Below are positions 52,427-61,940 of a DNA stretch of 64,000 nucleotides, piece after piece. Numbering within the stretch: position 1 is the first letter of the stretch; every line of letters starts with the position of its first letter. The notes under the pieces are model-generated. The model was not told the DNA's origin. It was given only the letters and a program-made list of their open reading frames with translations, and did not search any database. The DNA comes from Bacillus sp. FJAT-26390 (GTDB taxonomy: Bacteria > Bacillota > Bacilli > Paenibacillales > Paenibacillaceae), in NCBI RefSeq assembly GCF_001682865.1, contig NZ_MAQX01000002.1, positions 17,308 to 81,307 on the forward strand, written 5' to 3'. Position numbers and translations under genes: made by a program.

Positions 52427-54662
52427 AGCGATTGCCGACAACCTTTCCCTCCAAAAGCCCGAACTTTCCCAGCACCTGCATCAAGCCGGGTACAAACCAT
52501 AGCTGCGTAGTTACTTTAGACTCGCCTGTTACTCCGCTCGGAACGGCCGATAGTATCGTTCCGCTATTCTGTTCAATGACCGCGATCATGCGGGCAAAGC
52601 TTGCCCCGTCTTCAGCGCCGTGCATGAGTATAAACAGCCTTAAATAATCGGTGTACTTAAGCTCTACTTTCACATATTTAGACAAAGGTGCCGAGCCTCG
52701 CTCCGTGAAGGCAAGCATATCCTCAATCGTTTTCTCCAAGCCGTAAATAAGTGCTGCCGACAAAATAAGCAGCGGGTGGCCAAGCGATTTACTTTCAATA
52801 AGCCCCTCCATCGTCCTTATGGCTAGACGAGCCGCAAACAACTCCCCATATGCGGCAGCTATGTTTCCAATGGGATTGTGAAAGCCATAAATGATATATT
52901 CGGCCTCCTGATTGTTAAATGAAACAGCTTGCGATAGTTCGGATACGTTTCCATTCGTCATCATCCCTCGCAAATGCTGCGGGGCAAAGCTCAAATATCG
53001 ATTAATCACATATTCCCCAAAATAAAACGAATCTCTTGTTCGCTCGAGCATGCCGGACATACCCGAAAATAAACCGTCCATCACAGCAGTCGATTGTTCA
53101 CCAGCTTCATGTGCATCCATGGCATTCCCTATTTCCTCAGCCGCGGTCTCCGCCGCTTTGCCAGATTGCCGGTTAAACAATAGATTATCGTTATAACGCT
53201 TCTTAACCTGCTCATAAATCTTTATATGCTCTTCTGTCTGAGGGATAGCAGTGATGCCGTGAAGCATGCTGCGTGCCCTCTTCCACAGCGATCCCGCTTG
53301 CTCCTCCTGCTGCTTGAGCTGTGCTTTTATGTTGCCTTGCTCAAGCGCCTGCTTTCGACTGCCAATAATGCCGGCAGAGTGAATGTATTTCTCTTCATAG
53401 GCACCATATGCAAGCCGCAGGCTCGTAACGCTCTCTAACAATACGCCAGAGGCACTGCTTGTAATCGGCTTTGCCAAGGAAGCTAAGCTGCTTGTTTGAA
53501 AACCGCCAGCCTCCATAGCAATGGCAGCTGCAGTAGTTCCTTGTGTTTCTAACTCCTGCCTGTAGTCGTCAAACCAACCATCAGGCAATACAAGCTCATT
53601 TGCAGCTTCCTTTACCTGCTTAATATCAGAGGCGCTGTTCGCTGGAACCTGATATGGCTCCGAGCCCGTTATACTTCGCCCGGACACTGCGTCATAGTCA
53701 GAAAAATTGGACTGTTGCTTCGCTTGCTCGGCAAGCCTCAGCATGTCCTCATTGCGCAATCGTGCAGCTTCCAGCTCTTGAATGGCATCACCATGCAGCT
53801 CTACATGATGCTTCATCATTCCAACGCTCGCTCGGCGAAGTTCAGCCACAAAAGATCTGACTTTATCCTCATATTGTTTAATCTCATTCGTATATTTGGC
53901 TTTCTCTCCAGCTGGCAGCATTTGATCATGGATGACCATCTCGGCATATTCTTCGTATTCACTAGCGATACGAAGAGCAGACTCTGCACCAGCAGTCATG
54001 CCTCCCGTCTGAACAGGAATCATCGCCGCAATTCCGCTTTCCCCTACCGTTTTGGCCGATTGCTCTTGCAACATCAGCACTCTGGCAAGATGGGCTTCTC
54101 GTTTCTCATAGAGCTTGCGCATTTGCTCCAGCAGATTGACGGCAACGGATGCCTCCTTCATCGCCCCTGCCATCGGAGCAAACCTCGCAGCAAGCTCCAG
54201 CGTAAAATCAATCGGAGCCTTATACTTCATCTCCTCCAGCACCTGTCTGCCAAACACCTCATGCCTTCCTAAAAATGAGGCTGCATGCAGCTCAGATGAC
54301 TCCACCTTCATACGAACCAGCTTCATCCCCTGTTTATTCGAGCCAATAGGTCCTTCTGTATTAGCTGTCATCGCCTGCGAGAAGAGCGCTCCCCCCTCTG
54401 TACCGCCGCGCCCGAACAGTCCATATCTCTCATACAGGGCAGAATCATAGGCAGAGAGCACGGATCGAACACTAGAGCGGACAGCATCTTCGGTAAGCTT
54501 ATGCAAAGCTGCAATCCGGGCATAATCAATGAGCAAAGAAAAAAAAAGCAGCAGCGCGGATAATACGATAACCGAAAATATCGTCACTGCTCCGTCCTCT
54601 CGAAACAGAAGGCTATTTTTGCAGCTTTTGTGCCAGATTTTTCCGATAGTATCCCTATTCAC
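52392..54662 (-). CDS. TadG-like large extracytoplasmic protein (DUF5702-like)
   Basis: A 756-residue protein starting at GTG. One N-terminal TadE/G-like helix (VTIFSVIVLSALLLFFSLLIDYARIAALH) is followed by a long, mainly helical and coiled-coil-like extracellular domain rich in Glu, Ala and Gln. RVRSVLSAYDSALYERYGLFG, the usual text after the helix in this family, is present with small changes. It is probably a surface-exposed part of the Tad apparatus. Exact function unknown. Confidence 0.85.
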   Translation of the reverse strand: MNRDTIGKIWHKSCKNSLLFREDGAVTIFSVIVLSALLLFFSLLIDYARIAALHKLTEDAVRSSVRSVLSAYDSALYERYGLFGRGGTEGGALFSQAMTANTEGPIGSNKQGMKLVRMKVESSELHAASFLGRHEVFGRQVLEEMKYKAPIDFTLELAARFAPMAGAMKEASVAVNLLEQMRKLYEKREAHLARVLMLQEQSAKTVGESGIAAMIPVQTGGMTAGAESALRIASEYEEYAEMVIHDQMLPAGEKAKYTNEIKQYEDKVRSFVAELRRASVGMMKHHVELHGDAIQELEAARLRNEDMLRLAEQAKQQSNFSDYDAVSGRSITGSEPYQVPANSASDIKQVKEAANELVLPDGWFDDYRQELETQGTTAAAIAMEAGGFQTSSLASLAKPITSSASGVLLESVTSLRLAYGAYEEKYIHSAGIIGSRKQALEQGNIKAQLKQQEEQAGSLWKRARSMLHGITAIPQTEEHIKIYEQVKKRYNDNLLFNRQSGKAAETAAEEIGNAMDAHEAGEQSTAVMDGLFSGMSGMLERTRDSFYFGEYVINRYLSFAPQHLRGMMTNGNVSELSQAVSFNNQEAEYIIYGFHNPIGNIAAAYGELFAARLAIRTMEGLIESKSLGHPLLILSAALIYGLEKTIEDMLAFTERGSAPLSKYVKVELKYTDYLRLFILMHGAEDGASFARMIAVIEQNSGTILSAVPSGVTGESKVTTQLWFVPGLMQVLGKFGLLEGKVVGNRYETTQTIGWSY

Positions 54663-54712
54663 AGCTGCTCTTCCCCCTCATCTTCTATTCGTTTTGGGCT
54701 GCTCAGCCTTGA

Positions 54713-55426
54713 TCAGGGCTTCCGCACTTTAGTCTCTTTGTAGGGAGCCAAAACTTCTCCTGCCTGCGACCTCGCTCCGCCTGTCCCATCGGCAAACTTC
54801 TTTGTATAATAGCGAACGAGATCAACGCTTCTAATAAATTCAACGGGATCAACAATAGCTGCAGACGTTACCGTCATTGCCTCTCGCCTCAACCAGCTTT
54901 TCTCAACCGATCGATTAGAAAAGGGGGACTTCAGCTTCACTTCGATCACTCTTTTTAGGACACCGCCAAAGTAGCTCATTTGACCTTCGTAGGAAAGGCC
55001 AGCTTGTCCGATCCACCTGACAGATTGCTCCATTTTCCGCACGGGCAAAGCGTTCTCGCTTGCTTCATCTGAGCTCTGAGGTGGAATCCTGACTGCTGCG
55101 TCCGTCTTCTCTCCACCCGTTCCGAACAGGCTCTTGAGCCGTTCATCCTCGCCAATCCGCCAATACAAGCCGTCGTAACTCAGTTCCGAAAGCATGCCGT
55201 TTCTTGCCTCTCGATAGCTATTATCCCAACCAAATGCTGCACGTTCTGCGCTAGCCGAGGCTGCGTAATACAAAACGACCTTTTGATACATATACATGCC
55301 GAACAAAATAAAAAGTAAGATGAGCCCCAGCAGCATTGGAAAAACAATGGTCGATTCTAACGTAAAGCTGCCCTGCTCCCGCTTCAGCCAATCTAGCAGC
55401 CGTGCCCTCATTCTTATCCGGCTCAC
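54713..55426 (-). CDS. TadE-like pseudopilin
   Basis: About 237 residues. The N-terminal EQGSFTLESTIVFPMLLGLILLFILFGMYMYQKV is the TadE type (conserved Glu of the ESxxxxP pattern). A soluble alpha/beta part follows. I favour GTG 55426, 8 bases after AGG; ATG 55432 and GTG 55435 are also in frame. It sits between the Flp1-like and TadG-like genes. Confidence 0.86.
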   Translation of the reverse strand: MSRIRMRARLLDWLKREQGSFTLESTIVFPMLLGLILLFILFGMYMYQKVVLYYAASASAERAAFGWDNSYREARNGMLSELSYDGLYWRIGEDERLKSLFGTGGEKTDAAVRIPPQSSDEASENALPVRKMEQSVRWIGQAGLSYEGQMSYFGGVLKRVIEVKLKSPFSNRSVEKSWLRREAMTVTSAAIVDPVEFIRSVDLVRYYTKKFADGTGGARSQAGEVLAPYKETKVRKP

Positions 55427-55438
55427 TAGCATCACCTG

Positions 55439-55624
55439 CTAACTAAAAATTTTGTCCGCTTCATCATCCGCTTTGCCCATTAAACGTTCTATCAGCTCAA
55501 TAATCCAATCCTTGAACAGCAGCGCAATAATAATAACGACTGCTATAATCAAAATAATTTCTAACGTCCCCAAACCGTCTTCCTCTGCCCAAAACGACCG
55601 AATCGCTTGTCCTCTTTTTTTCAT
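55439..55624 (-). CDS. Flp1-like small pilin
   Basis: A 61-residue protein: short basic leader KKRGQAIRSFWAEEDGLGTLEIILIIAVVIII, in which G-L-G-T-L-E is a prepilin-type cleavage context with Glu+5. One helix and a short acidic tail follow. It fits the Flp1/TadE-associated major pilin class of Gram-positive Tad loci. It probably forms the fibre and is processed by the peptidase at 50905. Confidence 0.88.
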   Translation of the reverse strand: MKKRGQAIRSFWAEEDGLGTLEIILIIAVVIIIALLFKDWIIELIERLMGKADDEADKIFS

Positions 55625-55649
55625 CGTTAATCTTCCTCTCTGTTTTTGG

Positions 55650-56537
55650 TTAAGACATAAGCAGAACAGCAGGCGCAGCTACCAAAATCATAAGCACAAG
55701 CAATATGCCTACGAGGGGGAAAACAAGCTTCGACGATGCTTCCTCCCCACGCGACCTGGCGATTGCTTTGCGTTTCTCCCATAGCGTATAGGAGAGCTCT
55801 CGCAGAGCAAGTACAAAATGTTCTCCGCCTCGGCGATAATTTAGAAGCAGCACCGTCGTAAAAATGGATACCTCCTGTACGGCACATCGTCGGTTAAACT
55901 TTTCTATTGCTGAGCTGAAGGTTTGGCCATTGCGAAGCGCTGACACTACATCTCCCCACTCCTTGTAAAGGGGATGCTCCCTCAGTTCCTTTCCTTCCAA
56001 GCATCTCGCCAATGCTTGCTGAACAGTCTCCCCGGCTCCTACAAGCAGCATCAGTTTGCTCAGCATGTCCGGAAGCTCGGTAATCATCTGCTGCTTGCGC
56101 CGCTCTACTCGCCTTCCTGCTTCAACGAATGGACGTATCGTGAGCACGATTCCGAACACGGCTCCCATCGCAAGCAGCACCGGCTCTTGTCCGATCAGGC
56201 TAAGCCATGCACAGACCGTTAAGGCTGCGTACCCCGTCCCGAAAGCCGCTGCCATCTCCGCTTTCGTCCGCTCAATCGTCCAATCGCTTTCCATCAATAG
56301 AAGCAGCTTCATATGATAGCTGCTTATTGGCAGCTGCAGGGAATCGAATAGTCGAAGCCGCTCTAGCAAGAGCATAAATGGATGGATTAAGCAGAGCTGC
56401 TTAAGCTGCTGCTGCTCCGCTAGACTTGCCCGCCTCTTCCTGCCCGCAAGACGAAGCCAAATCGCATAAAGCGCCGCTCTTCCAACGAAATAGATCCATA
56501 TCGCGGATAACCCAACAGCGGCAATCGCTGCAGCCAT
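55650..56537 (-). CDS. tadC: Tad assembly membrane protein TadC
   Basis: A 295-residue type II secretion F-domain protein with helices at both ends and GAGETVQQALARCLEGKELREHPLYKEW in the cytosolic F domain. ELPDMLSKLMLLVGAG is the family signature. It pairs with TadB as the inner-membrane platform. GGGAGG before its ATG. Confidence 0.9.
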   Translation of the reverse strand: MAAAIAAVGLSAIWIYFVGRAALYAIWLRLAGRKRRASLAEQQQLKQLCLIHPFMLLLERLRLFDSLQLPISSYHMKLLLLMESDWTIERTKAEMAAAFGTGYAALTVCAWLSLIGQEPVLLAMGAVFGIVLTIRPFVEAGRRVERRKQQMITELPDMLSKLMLLVGAGETVQQALARCLEGKELREHPLYKEWGDVVSALRNGQTFSSAIEKFNRRCAVQEVSIFTTVLLLNYRRGGEHFVLALRELSYTLWEKRKAIARSRGEEASSKLVFPLVGILLVLMILVAAPAVLLMS

Positions 56538-56556
56538 TCGCCTCCCTCCCTATCGG

Positions 56557-57429
56557 TTACATCTGAATGCTCATTATTTTCGCCATCGTCCAAAAGCATA
56601 AAATCAAAAGCAACAACGCTGCCGTCAGCAATAAATATCCGACTCCCCCATAGAGGGGAGCCATGTAATCGGGGGCTGCGAGGCCAAGAAAAGCGAGAAA
56701 AAAAAAGGGCACCGCCATCATAATCCGTCCCTCGAACCTTTTCTGTGCAACCATGACCGCTATCTCCTGCTCAGTGCCCAGCTTTTCACTGATAATAACG
56801 GAGGTTCGTTTCATCACCTCAAGCAGGTCCCCTCCTGAGCGCTTGCAAGCCGCCAAAGCATCAACAAACTGCGTGATTTCATCGATGCCTGCCCGGTCCG
56901 CAAAGTTGCGCAGCGCATATTCAAGAGGTTCCGCATTCTCAAGTCGAAAGTGTACAATTTGGAACTCGATCAAAAGCTCCGTGCGCGGATCCGGATAAAG
57001 CAGCTTCAAATCATCTAGCGTCGATAAAAAGGCATTTTCCAGTGAACGGCCTGCCGCGAGCGAGGAAGTAAGAGAAAACAATGCCTCCTTGAACTGCAGC
57101 TTCAACCGCTCTTTACGCTGCTGCAGCAGCGATCTGCGCCTATATCTAGGGGCTGCTATTCCAAGACTGGCGAGCATAAACGAAAGGAAAATGGAATGAT
57201 AAAATAAATAAACTGCGCCATAAATCAGCAGTGCTCCAGCTACTGCAGCAACTACAAACTGGCTCCGAGTTAAGTGATACTGTCCATAGTTTGTTAATGA
57301 TCTGCCTGCCTTGATATGAGCTAGCATCGAATGACTCTCCCAGCCGCACCATTCAAGCGCCCGCTGCAAACGCCCGCCAAGTTGACTGCGCCGGTTCTTT
57401 AACGCACCTGCTCCTCTATGGCCGTTCAT
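56557..57429 (-). CDS. tadB: Tad assembly membrane protein TadB
   Basis: A 290-residue protein with hydrophobic segments near 60-95 and at the C-terminus. The T2SS F domain has LFSLTSSLAAGRSLENAFLSTL, YALRNFADRAGIDEITQFVDALA and SGGDLLEVMKRTSVIISEK. Its ATG overlaps the TadA stop (ATGA). Confidence 0.9.
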   Translation of the reverse strand: MNGHRGAGALKNRRSQLGGRLQRALEWCGWESHSMLAHIKAGRSLTNYGQYHLTRSQFVVAAVAGALLIYGAVYLFYHSIFLSFMLASLGIAAPRYRRRSLLQQRKERLKLQFKEALFSLTSSLAAGRSLENAFLSTLDDLKLLYPDPRTELLIEFQIVHFRLENAEPLEYALRNFADRAGIDEITQFVDALAACKRSGGDLLEVMKRTSVIISEKLGTEQEIAVMVAQKRFEGRIMMAVPFFFLAFLGLAAPDYMAPLYGGVGYLLLTAALLLLILCFWTMAKIMSIQM

Positions 57430-58664
57430 ATCGCCGTTCCTCCTTCAATGCTCTTTCCAGCCATCGCTAGCTTGTCATTTCGGACGATTAAATTCGCAGT
57501 TCGCTTAAGGCTGCCTAGCACCAGTCCGTTCTTCTCCCCCTCCTCCTCAAAAAGGAAAAGCGGATTAAGCAGCACCTCGCCAGCTTCCATGCCTACAACC
57601 TCGCATATTTCCGTTACTCTACGCGACCGATCCCGGAATCTCGAGATATGAATTACAATATCGATGGCCGACGCAATTTGCTGACGGATGACTTGCACTG
57701 GCAATTCCGCAGCGCTAAGCACCATCGTCTCTAGTCGTGCCATCATATCCTTTGCCCCATTGCTATGGCCTGTCGACATGCTCCCCGAATGGCCGGTGTT
57801 TAGCGCTTGCAGCATATCAAGCGCCTCCCCGCCGCGCACCTCCCCTACAATGATTCGGCTAGGACGCATCCTCAGCGATGCGCGAATGAGATCGCGGATC
57901 GTTATCTCGCCTTTGCCCTCTGTATTTGCGTTTCTCGTCTCCATCGAAACTAAATTTGGAACGGTGCGTATTTGCAGCTCCGCGGAATCTTCGATCGTTA
58001 CAATTCGCTCATCCTGTCCGATAAACTGCGATAAGGCATTCAAAAAGGTAGTTTTGCCCGTACCCGTACCTCCGCTTATGAAAATATTGTATTGCGCCGC
58101 GATCATCACTTTAAGAAATGACGCGGCCTCCGCCGATATGGAGCCTATTGAAACAAGCTGTTCCATCGTAAGCGGCTGCTCAGGAAATTTTCGAATGGTC
58201 ATGCAGGGCCCTTTAAGCGCAACCGGCGGAAGCACGACATGTACCCTGGAGCCGTCCTTCAAACGCGCATCAACGATGGGAGAAGACTCATTGACGACAC
58301 GGTTCACGCTGGCTACGACCGTCTGTATCAAATCCTCCAGCCTCTCTCTGCTCTCGAATGATACCGGCAGCAGCGCCATTTGCCCTCTGCGTTCAACAAA
58401 GATTTCTGCATGGTGGTTGATCATAATTTCGCTGATCGAAGGATCTTCCATAAGCGGCTGCAAAATGTCGAGTCCTCGAAACGAATGAAACAGCCTGCGC
58501 ACCAGCTGTACCTTGCCTGAGGCAGTAAGCGGATGAAGCTCGCACCATTCGAATACGGTTTCTTCCGCCATTCGCATTAAGCTGTCGTCAGACAGCGCGC
58601 CGCTGAAGTCAATCTTCGCCCGCACCTTGTCGCGCAGCTTCAGCACCGTCTCCTCGTTCAGCAA
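57426..58664 (-). CDS. tadA: Tad pilus ATPase TadA (CpaF)
   Basis: A 412-residue secretion ATPase. Walker A GGTGTGKTTFLNAL, the Asp box TIEDSAELQI, Walker B with MRPSRIIVGEVRGGEALDML, and the His box LNTGHSGSMSTGHSN are intact. The N-terminal domain has ILQPLMEDPSISEIMINHHAEIFVERRG. It powers both assembly and (in Caulobacter) retraction. It overlaps tadZ by 7 bases. Confidence 0.95.
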   Translation of the reverse strand: MLNEETVLKLRDKVRAKIDFSGALSDDSLMRMAEETVFEWCELHPLTASGKVQLVRRLFHSFRGLDILQPLMEDPSISEIMINHHAEIFVERRGQMALLPVSFESRERLEDLIQTVVASVNRVVNESSPIVDARLKDGSRVHVVLPPVALKGPCMTIRKFPEQPLTMEQLVSIGSISAEAASFLKVMIAAQYNIFISGGTGTGKTTFLNALSQFIGQDERIVTIEDSAELQIRTVPNLVSMETRNANTEGKGEITIRDLIRASLRMRPSRIIVGEVRGGEALDMLQALNTGHSGSMSTGHSNGAKDMMARLETMVLSAAELPVQVIRQQIASAIDIVIHISRFRDRSRRVTEICEVVGMEAGEVLLNPLFLFEEEGEKNGLVLGSLKRTANLIVRNDKLAMAGKSIEGGTAI

Positions 58665-59809
58665 CTGCCCTCTCCTCCCTCCGGCCAGAGATGCTTAAAT
58701 AGCTTATCTACCGCCGCCCTATATTGCGGGGACGACAGCAGCGTGGCGTTGCCCGCTCCCCTCCACTGCGGAATCTCTGGAAGCTGAACCCGCGCAAATG
58801 CCAATCCATTCGTTTCTTGGCTAACGGGGATCTCAGCCTTTCCTGCTATGCCAACGAATTTGGAGAACAATCGGTGAAATCTGCTGCCCCACTTTTGCTC
58901 CCCGTAACGAAGGGCCATCGCATGCTTATTACGTACGGATGCTTCATCATTCAATAACCAAAGCACCTGATTCGATCTTTCGAAAATGGCGGCGTGCAGC
59001 TCATCCAAACCGCTTTCCAAATCGATAACGATAAGATCGTATTGTCCGCTCCGCTCGATGACCTTCACTAAACCTAAAGCATCCTCCTCGTTAAGCGTCA
59101 TTCGATCCTCCATATTCGTACAAGCTGCCAAATAATCAGCCTGCAGCAAGGGGTCACGCTTCCGATGCTCCAAGAGCCAGCTCACCGCTTGCTCGGGCTG
59201 GGCTTTAAGTCCATACAATAGCTCGGATAATCCTTCGCTTACTGCCTCTCCTCCACTTGAGCCATTGCCAGGGCGCCGTGATCCAAGCCACATCTCAGAC
59301 GTATTCCACCTCTCAAGATTCAGATAAAACGTTCGGCAGCGGTGCGTGCTAGCAGCATGCGCCAAGTGAAGCGCCAAAGCTGTCTTTCCGGTCCCGCCCG
59401 CTGCCGAATAAACCGTTATAACTCTTACGCCAGCAGCAGCCTCTGAGACTCTTCCCTTATAGACAGGAAGGACAGCGGCACGGGCATGTATATCTATTAG
59501 GCGCTGCAACAGCAGCGGAAGCGGCTGATATTGATGCAGCTCATTCTCCTCGCTGCTGTCTCCTAGCTTTAATACGAGCGCAACAATCGGTATGCTTGAA
59601 AGCTCTTCTTTCAATTCTTCAATCATATCGGGCTGCGCAGCAATCAAATCAACTCTGTAACCCTGTTTCAAATAATGCCTGCATGCGTTCGCGTTCGTAA
59701 ACGCGGTCACCTGCCACTGCTCGCCAAGCTTGCTGTCCCGGATATAATCAGCCAGGCGCTTCAAGTATTCTTGCTCACGAACCGCTAGTGCCAGCTGATA
59801 TTTGCCCAA
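58658..59809 (-). CDS. tadZ: TadZ/CpaE-like ParA-family protein
   Basis: A 383-residue protein starting at TTG, 6 bases after GGGGGG. The N-terminal receiver-like domain (about 1-120) lacks an evident phospho-Asp site. A MinD/ParA ATPase follows with VITVYSAAGGTGKTALALHLA; here Walker A is AAGGTGKT, so the usual leading Lys is Ala. LIVIDLESGLDELHAA is Walker B-like. TadZ positions the pilus at the membrane. First gene of the Tad operon. Confidence 0.88.
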   Translation of the reverse strand: MGKYQLALAVREQEYLKRLADYIRDSKLGEQWQVTAFTNANACRHYLKQGYRVDLIAAQPDMIEELKEELSSIPIVALVLKLGDSSEENELHQYQPLPLLLQRLIDIHARAAVLPVYKGRVSEAAAGVRVITVYSAAGGTGKTALALHLAHAASTHRCRTFYLNLERWNTSEMWLGSRRPGNGSSGGEAVSEGLSELLYGLKAQPEQAVSWLLEHRKRDPLLQADYLAACTNMEDRMTLNEEDALGLVKVIERSGQYDLIVIDLESGLDELHAAIFERSNQVLWLLNDEASVRNKHAMALRYGEQKWGSRFHRLFSKFVGIAGKAEIPVSQETNGLAFARVQLPEIPQWRGAGNATLLSSPQYRAAVDKLFKHLWPEGGEGSC

Positions 59810-59838
59810 CTGCGTCCCCCCTTCCCGTTAAGAAAACA

Positions 59839-59888
59839 CAAAAAAGCACCGTCGAAGGCGCAGATAGCTGCGGCCTTATACGGTGCTT
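59839..59888 (-). terminator. Terminator-like hairpin in front of the Tad operon
   Basis: AAGCACCGT (59844-59852) pairs with ACGGTGCTT (59880-59888), with an inner GAAGGC/GGCCTT pair, and TTTTTTG follows on the minus strand. It may end ndk transcription, but it lies only 30 bases before the TadZ start. It can also act as a leader attenuator. Confidence 0.75.
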
Positions 59889-59915
59889 CCGTGTTTGATC
59901 GTTAACTTTGTATAA

Positions 59916-59945
59916 AATTTACCATAATCTGATTCCATCCGTCAA
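59916..59945 (-). promoter_or_regulatory. Candidate Tad operon promoter upstream of the hairpin
   Basis: TTGACG (59940-59945) and TAAATT (59916-59921) on the minus strand are 18 bases apart. Transcripts from here would begin near 59909 and contain the whole terminator-like hairpin before tadZ. Both hexamers are imperfect. Confidence 0.4.
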
Positions 59946-60053
59946 CCTGCCAATTTACTTCTATTTGCCTCAGTTGCTCATAAACTTCTCAATCCCGATA
60001 GCGGCAATTAGATGTATCCAAGAAAAATTCCTTTCCCGGTCATCTACCTTTGC

Positions 60054-60452
60054 CTATCGGAAAAATCGGCTGATTTCACGTTCCGCATTCTCGGCAGAGT
60101 CTGATCCGTGGATAATATTGCTTGCTACATCGAGCGCAAAATCACCGCGGATCGTCCCTGCAAGCGCTTCTGACGGATTCGTCGCGCCAATTAACGCACG
60201 CGCGTTTTTGATCGCGTCATTGCCTTCCCAGATCATCGCAAAAATAGGGCCTGAAACGATAAAATCAACCAATTCGTCAAAAAACACCTTTGAGCGCAAA
60301 TGCTCATAATGCTCCTCGGCATGCTCTCTTGACAGCCGCATAACCCTCGCATCTATGAGTGTAAAGCCCTTTTCTTCAAATCGACTGACAATACGACCAA
60401 CCAAACCACGAGCATATCCATCCGGCTTCACCATTACAAACGTTCTATCCAT
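60054..60452 (-). CDS. ndk: Nucleoside-diphosphate kinase
   Basis: A 132-residue enzyme transferring phosphate among NTPs and NDPs. [30 protein letters not shown] and the phospho-His loop [16 protein letters not shown] are intact. It is about 15 residues shorter than B. subtilis Ndk at the C-terminus, as in other short forms. It follows ppsR by 34 bases. Confidence 0.94.
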   Translation of the reverse strand: MDRTFVMVKPDGYARGLVGRIVSRFEEKGFTLIDARVMRLSREHAEEHYEHLRSKVFFDELVDFIVSGPIFAMIWEGNDAIKNARALIGATNPSEALAGTIRGDFALDVASNIIHGSDSAENAEREISRFFR

Positions 60453-60486
60453 TTAGATTCCCCCTTGTCTCTATCGGTATAGCCAA

Positions 60487-61287
60487 TTATTTGTTAAGCC
60501 ATTCAGTTATAATTCCGGCTGTTTCCTCAATTGCGCGATTCGTGACATCGATAACGGGACAATTTAATGATTTCATGACGGATTCCGCATATTGAAGCTC
60601 TTCTTCAATTCGCTCTCTCGTCGCATATTGTGCGGATGCTGGAAGGCCCAGCGTTTTCAATCGTTCAGAACGGATTTCAAGCAGATGCTCTGCTTGCATC
60701 GTAAGTCCAATGATCAGCCGTCCGGGAGCAGGCTTTAGCTCTTCAGGCGGATTAACCTCAGGCATAAGCGGCAGGTTGGCCGTCTTAATGCCTTTGTGTG
60801 ACAAAAATATGCTAAGCGGCGTCTTCGACGTCCGCGACACGCCAATTAAGACTACCTGCGCCTGCACAAAGCCCCGCGCATCCTTGCCGTCATCGTATTT
60901 AACTGCAAACTCGATAGCATCCATACGGCGATGATAGGCATCGTCAATCGAATGCAGCAGCCCCGGCTCCCGCTTAGGGAAGCTGCCGAATGTATCCACG
61001 TACGCCTGCATCATCGGCCCCATCACATCTACGGCTCGTACACCGGCTCTTAGCGCCTCTTCCTTCATAAGCTCCCGAAGCTCCGGCTGTACCAATGTGT
61101 AGCTGATGAAACCGCCTGTGCTAAGCGCTTCTGCAATAATACGCAATATTTCATCCTCAGACCTCAGATGTCCGTAACGTTTAATTTTCACATGCTCCGA
61201 TGAAAATTGGCGCAACGTAGCCTTGGCTACCGCTTCCGCCGTTTCGCCGACAGCATCGGAGCATACATAAATAATTTGCTGTGTCAT
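60487..61287 (-). CDS. ppsR: Pyruvate,phosphate dikinase regulatory protein (YqfL/PpsR, DUF299)
   Basis: A 266-residue bifunctional kinase/pyrophosphorylase that turns PPDK or PEP synthase off and on. IIYVCSDAVGETAEAVAKA at the start, DVMGPMMQAYVDTFG in the middle, and the P-loop GVSRTSKTPLSIFLSHKG are typical. The ATG overlaps the ccpN stop (ATGA). The ccpN-yqfL order is as in B. subtilis. Confidence 0.94.
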   Translation of the reverse strand: MTQQIIYVCSDAVGETAEAVAKATLRQFSSEHVKIKRYGHLRSEDEILRIIAEALSTGGFISYTLVQPELRELMKEEALRAGVRAVDVMGPMMQAYVDTFGSFPKREPGLLHSIDDAYHRRMDAIEFAVKYDDGKDARGFVQAQVVLIGVSRTSKTPLSIFLSHKGIKTANLPLMPEVNPPEELKPAPGRLIIGLTMQAEHLLEIRSERLKTLGLPASAQYATRERIEEELQYAESVMKSLNCPVIDVTNRAIEETAGIITEWLNK

Positions 61288-61940
61288 AACTCTGGCTCCC
61301 CCAATTCCCTATCCATCGCGATGTCCGCCATCAGGCGTATAATGTTCGACTTTGACACCCAGCCGGTTACTTCCGGATCAGCCGGATGCTCCTCGCGAGG
61401 AACAATGACCGGCAAACAATCCACCTGATGGAGCGACATTTTGCGTACCGCTTCCATGACGGATTCATCGGGCATTAGCGTCACAATATTCGGATAACGG
61501 GTCATCACCATACTGACAGGGATGGCTGAAGCGCCAGCGTTTCCTAGCGTTATTTTGAGCAAATCCTTAGGCGTTACGATTCCAACAAACCGCTTCTGAT
61601 CGTTAACGACTAGAAGAGTGTCTGCATTCTCGGTGAACAGCGTGATGACGGCATCATGCACGGACAAAGAATCGGGCACATTTACGGGAACCCCTTGCAC
61701 CTCTCTTACCTTCATATTGTTGAATTGCTGCAAAGGCTCGCTGCTCGAACGATAGGTGTTGCCGAGGAAATAACCTACCTTAGGCTTCGCGTCAAGCAGT
61801 CCGAGCATGACAAGCAGCGATAAATCCGAGCGCAGCGTCGGCCTGCTGACACCTAGATACTCCGCAAGCTGTTCACCGGTAATCGGCGCATGCCTCTTCA
61901 CGAGCTCAAGAAGCTCCAATTGCCGTGAGGATAACTGAAT
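61284..61940 (-). CDS. ccpN: CcpN-like gluconeogenesis repressor (HTH plus two CBS domains), probable ATT start
   Basis: About 218 residues. The N-terminal winged helix has APITGEQLAEYLGVSRPTLR and LLDAKPKVGYFLG. Two CBS domains follow (LSVHDAVITLFTENADTLLVV and YPNIVTLMPDESVMEAVRK). CcpN represses gapB and pckA under glycolytic conditions in B. subtilis. The nearest canonical start is TTG 61919, 24 bases past AGGGGGAG. The seven codons before it (ATT CAG TTA TCC TCA CGG CAA) continue the homology to B. subtilis CcpN. An ATT at 61940 is 6 bases from the ribosome site, and a TAG closes the frame just above. I infer ATT initiation. Confidence 0.9.
   Translation of the reverse strand: MQLSSRQLELLELVKRHAPITGEQLAEYLGVSRPTLRSDLSLLVMLGLLDAKPKVGYFLGNTYRSSSEPLQQFNNMKVREVQGVPVNVPDSLSVHDAVITLFTENADTLLVVNDQKRFVGIVTPKDLLKITLGNAGASAIPVSMVMTRYPNIVTLMPDESVMEAVRKMSLHQVDCLPVIVPREEHPADPEVTGWVSKSNIIRLMADIAMDRELGEPEL

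Noticed and set aside
53226-54272. Plus-strand frames opposite the TadG-like gene
   Set aside because: Shadow frames without ribosome sites; the minus-strand TadG-like protein is continuous and has family features.
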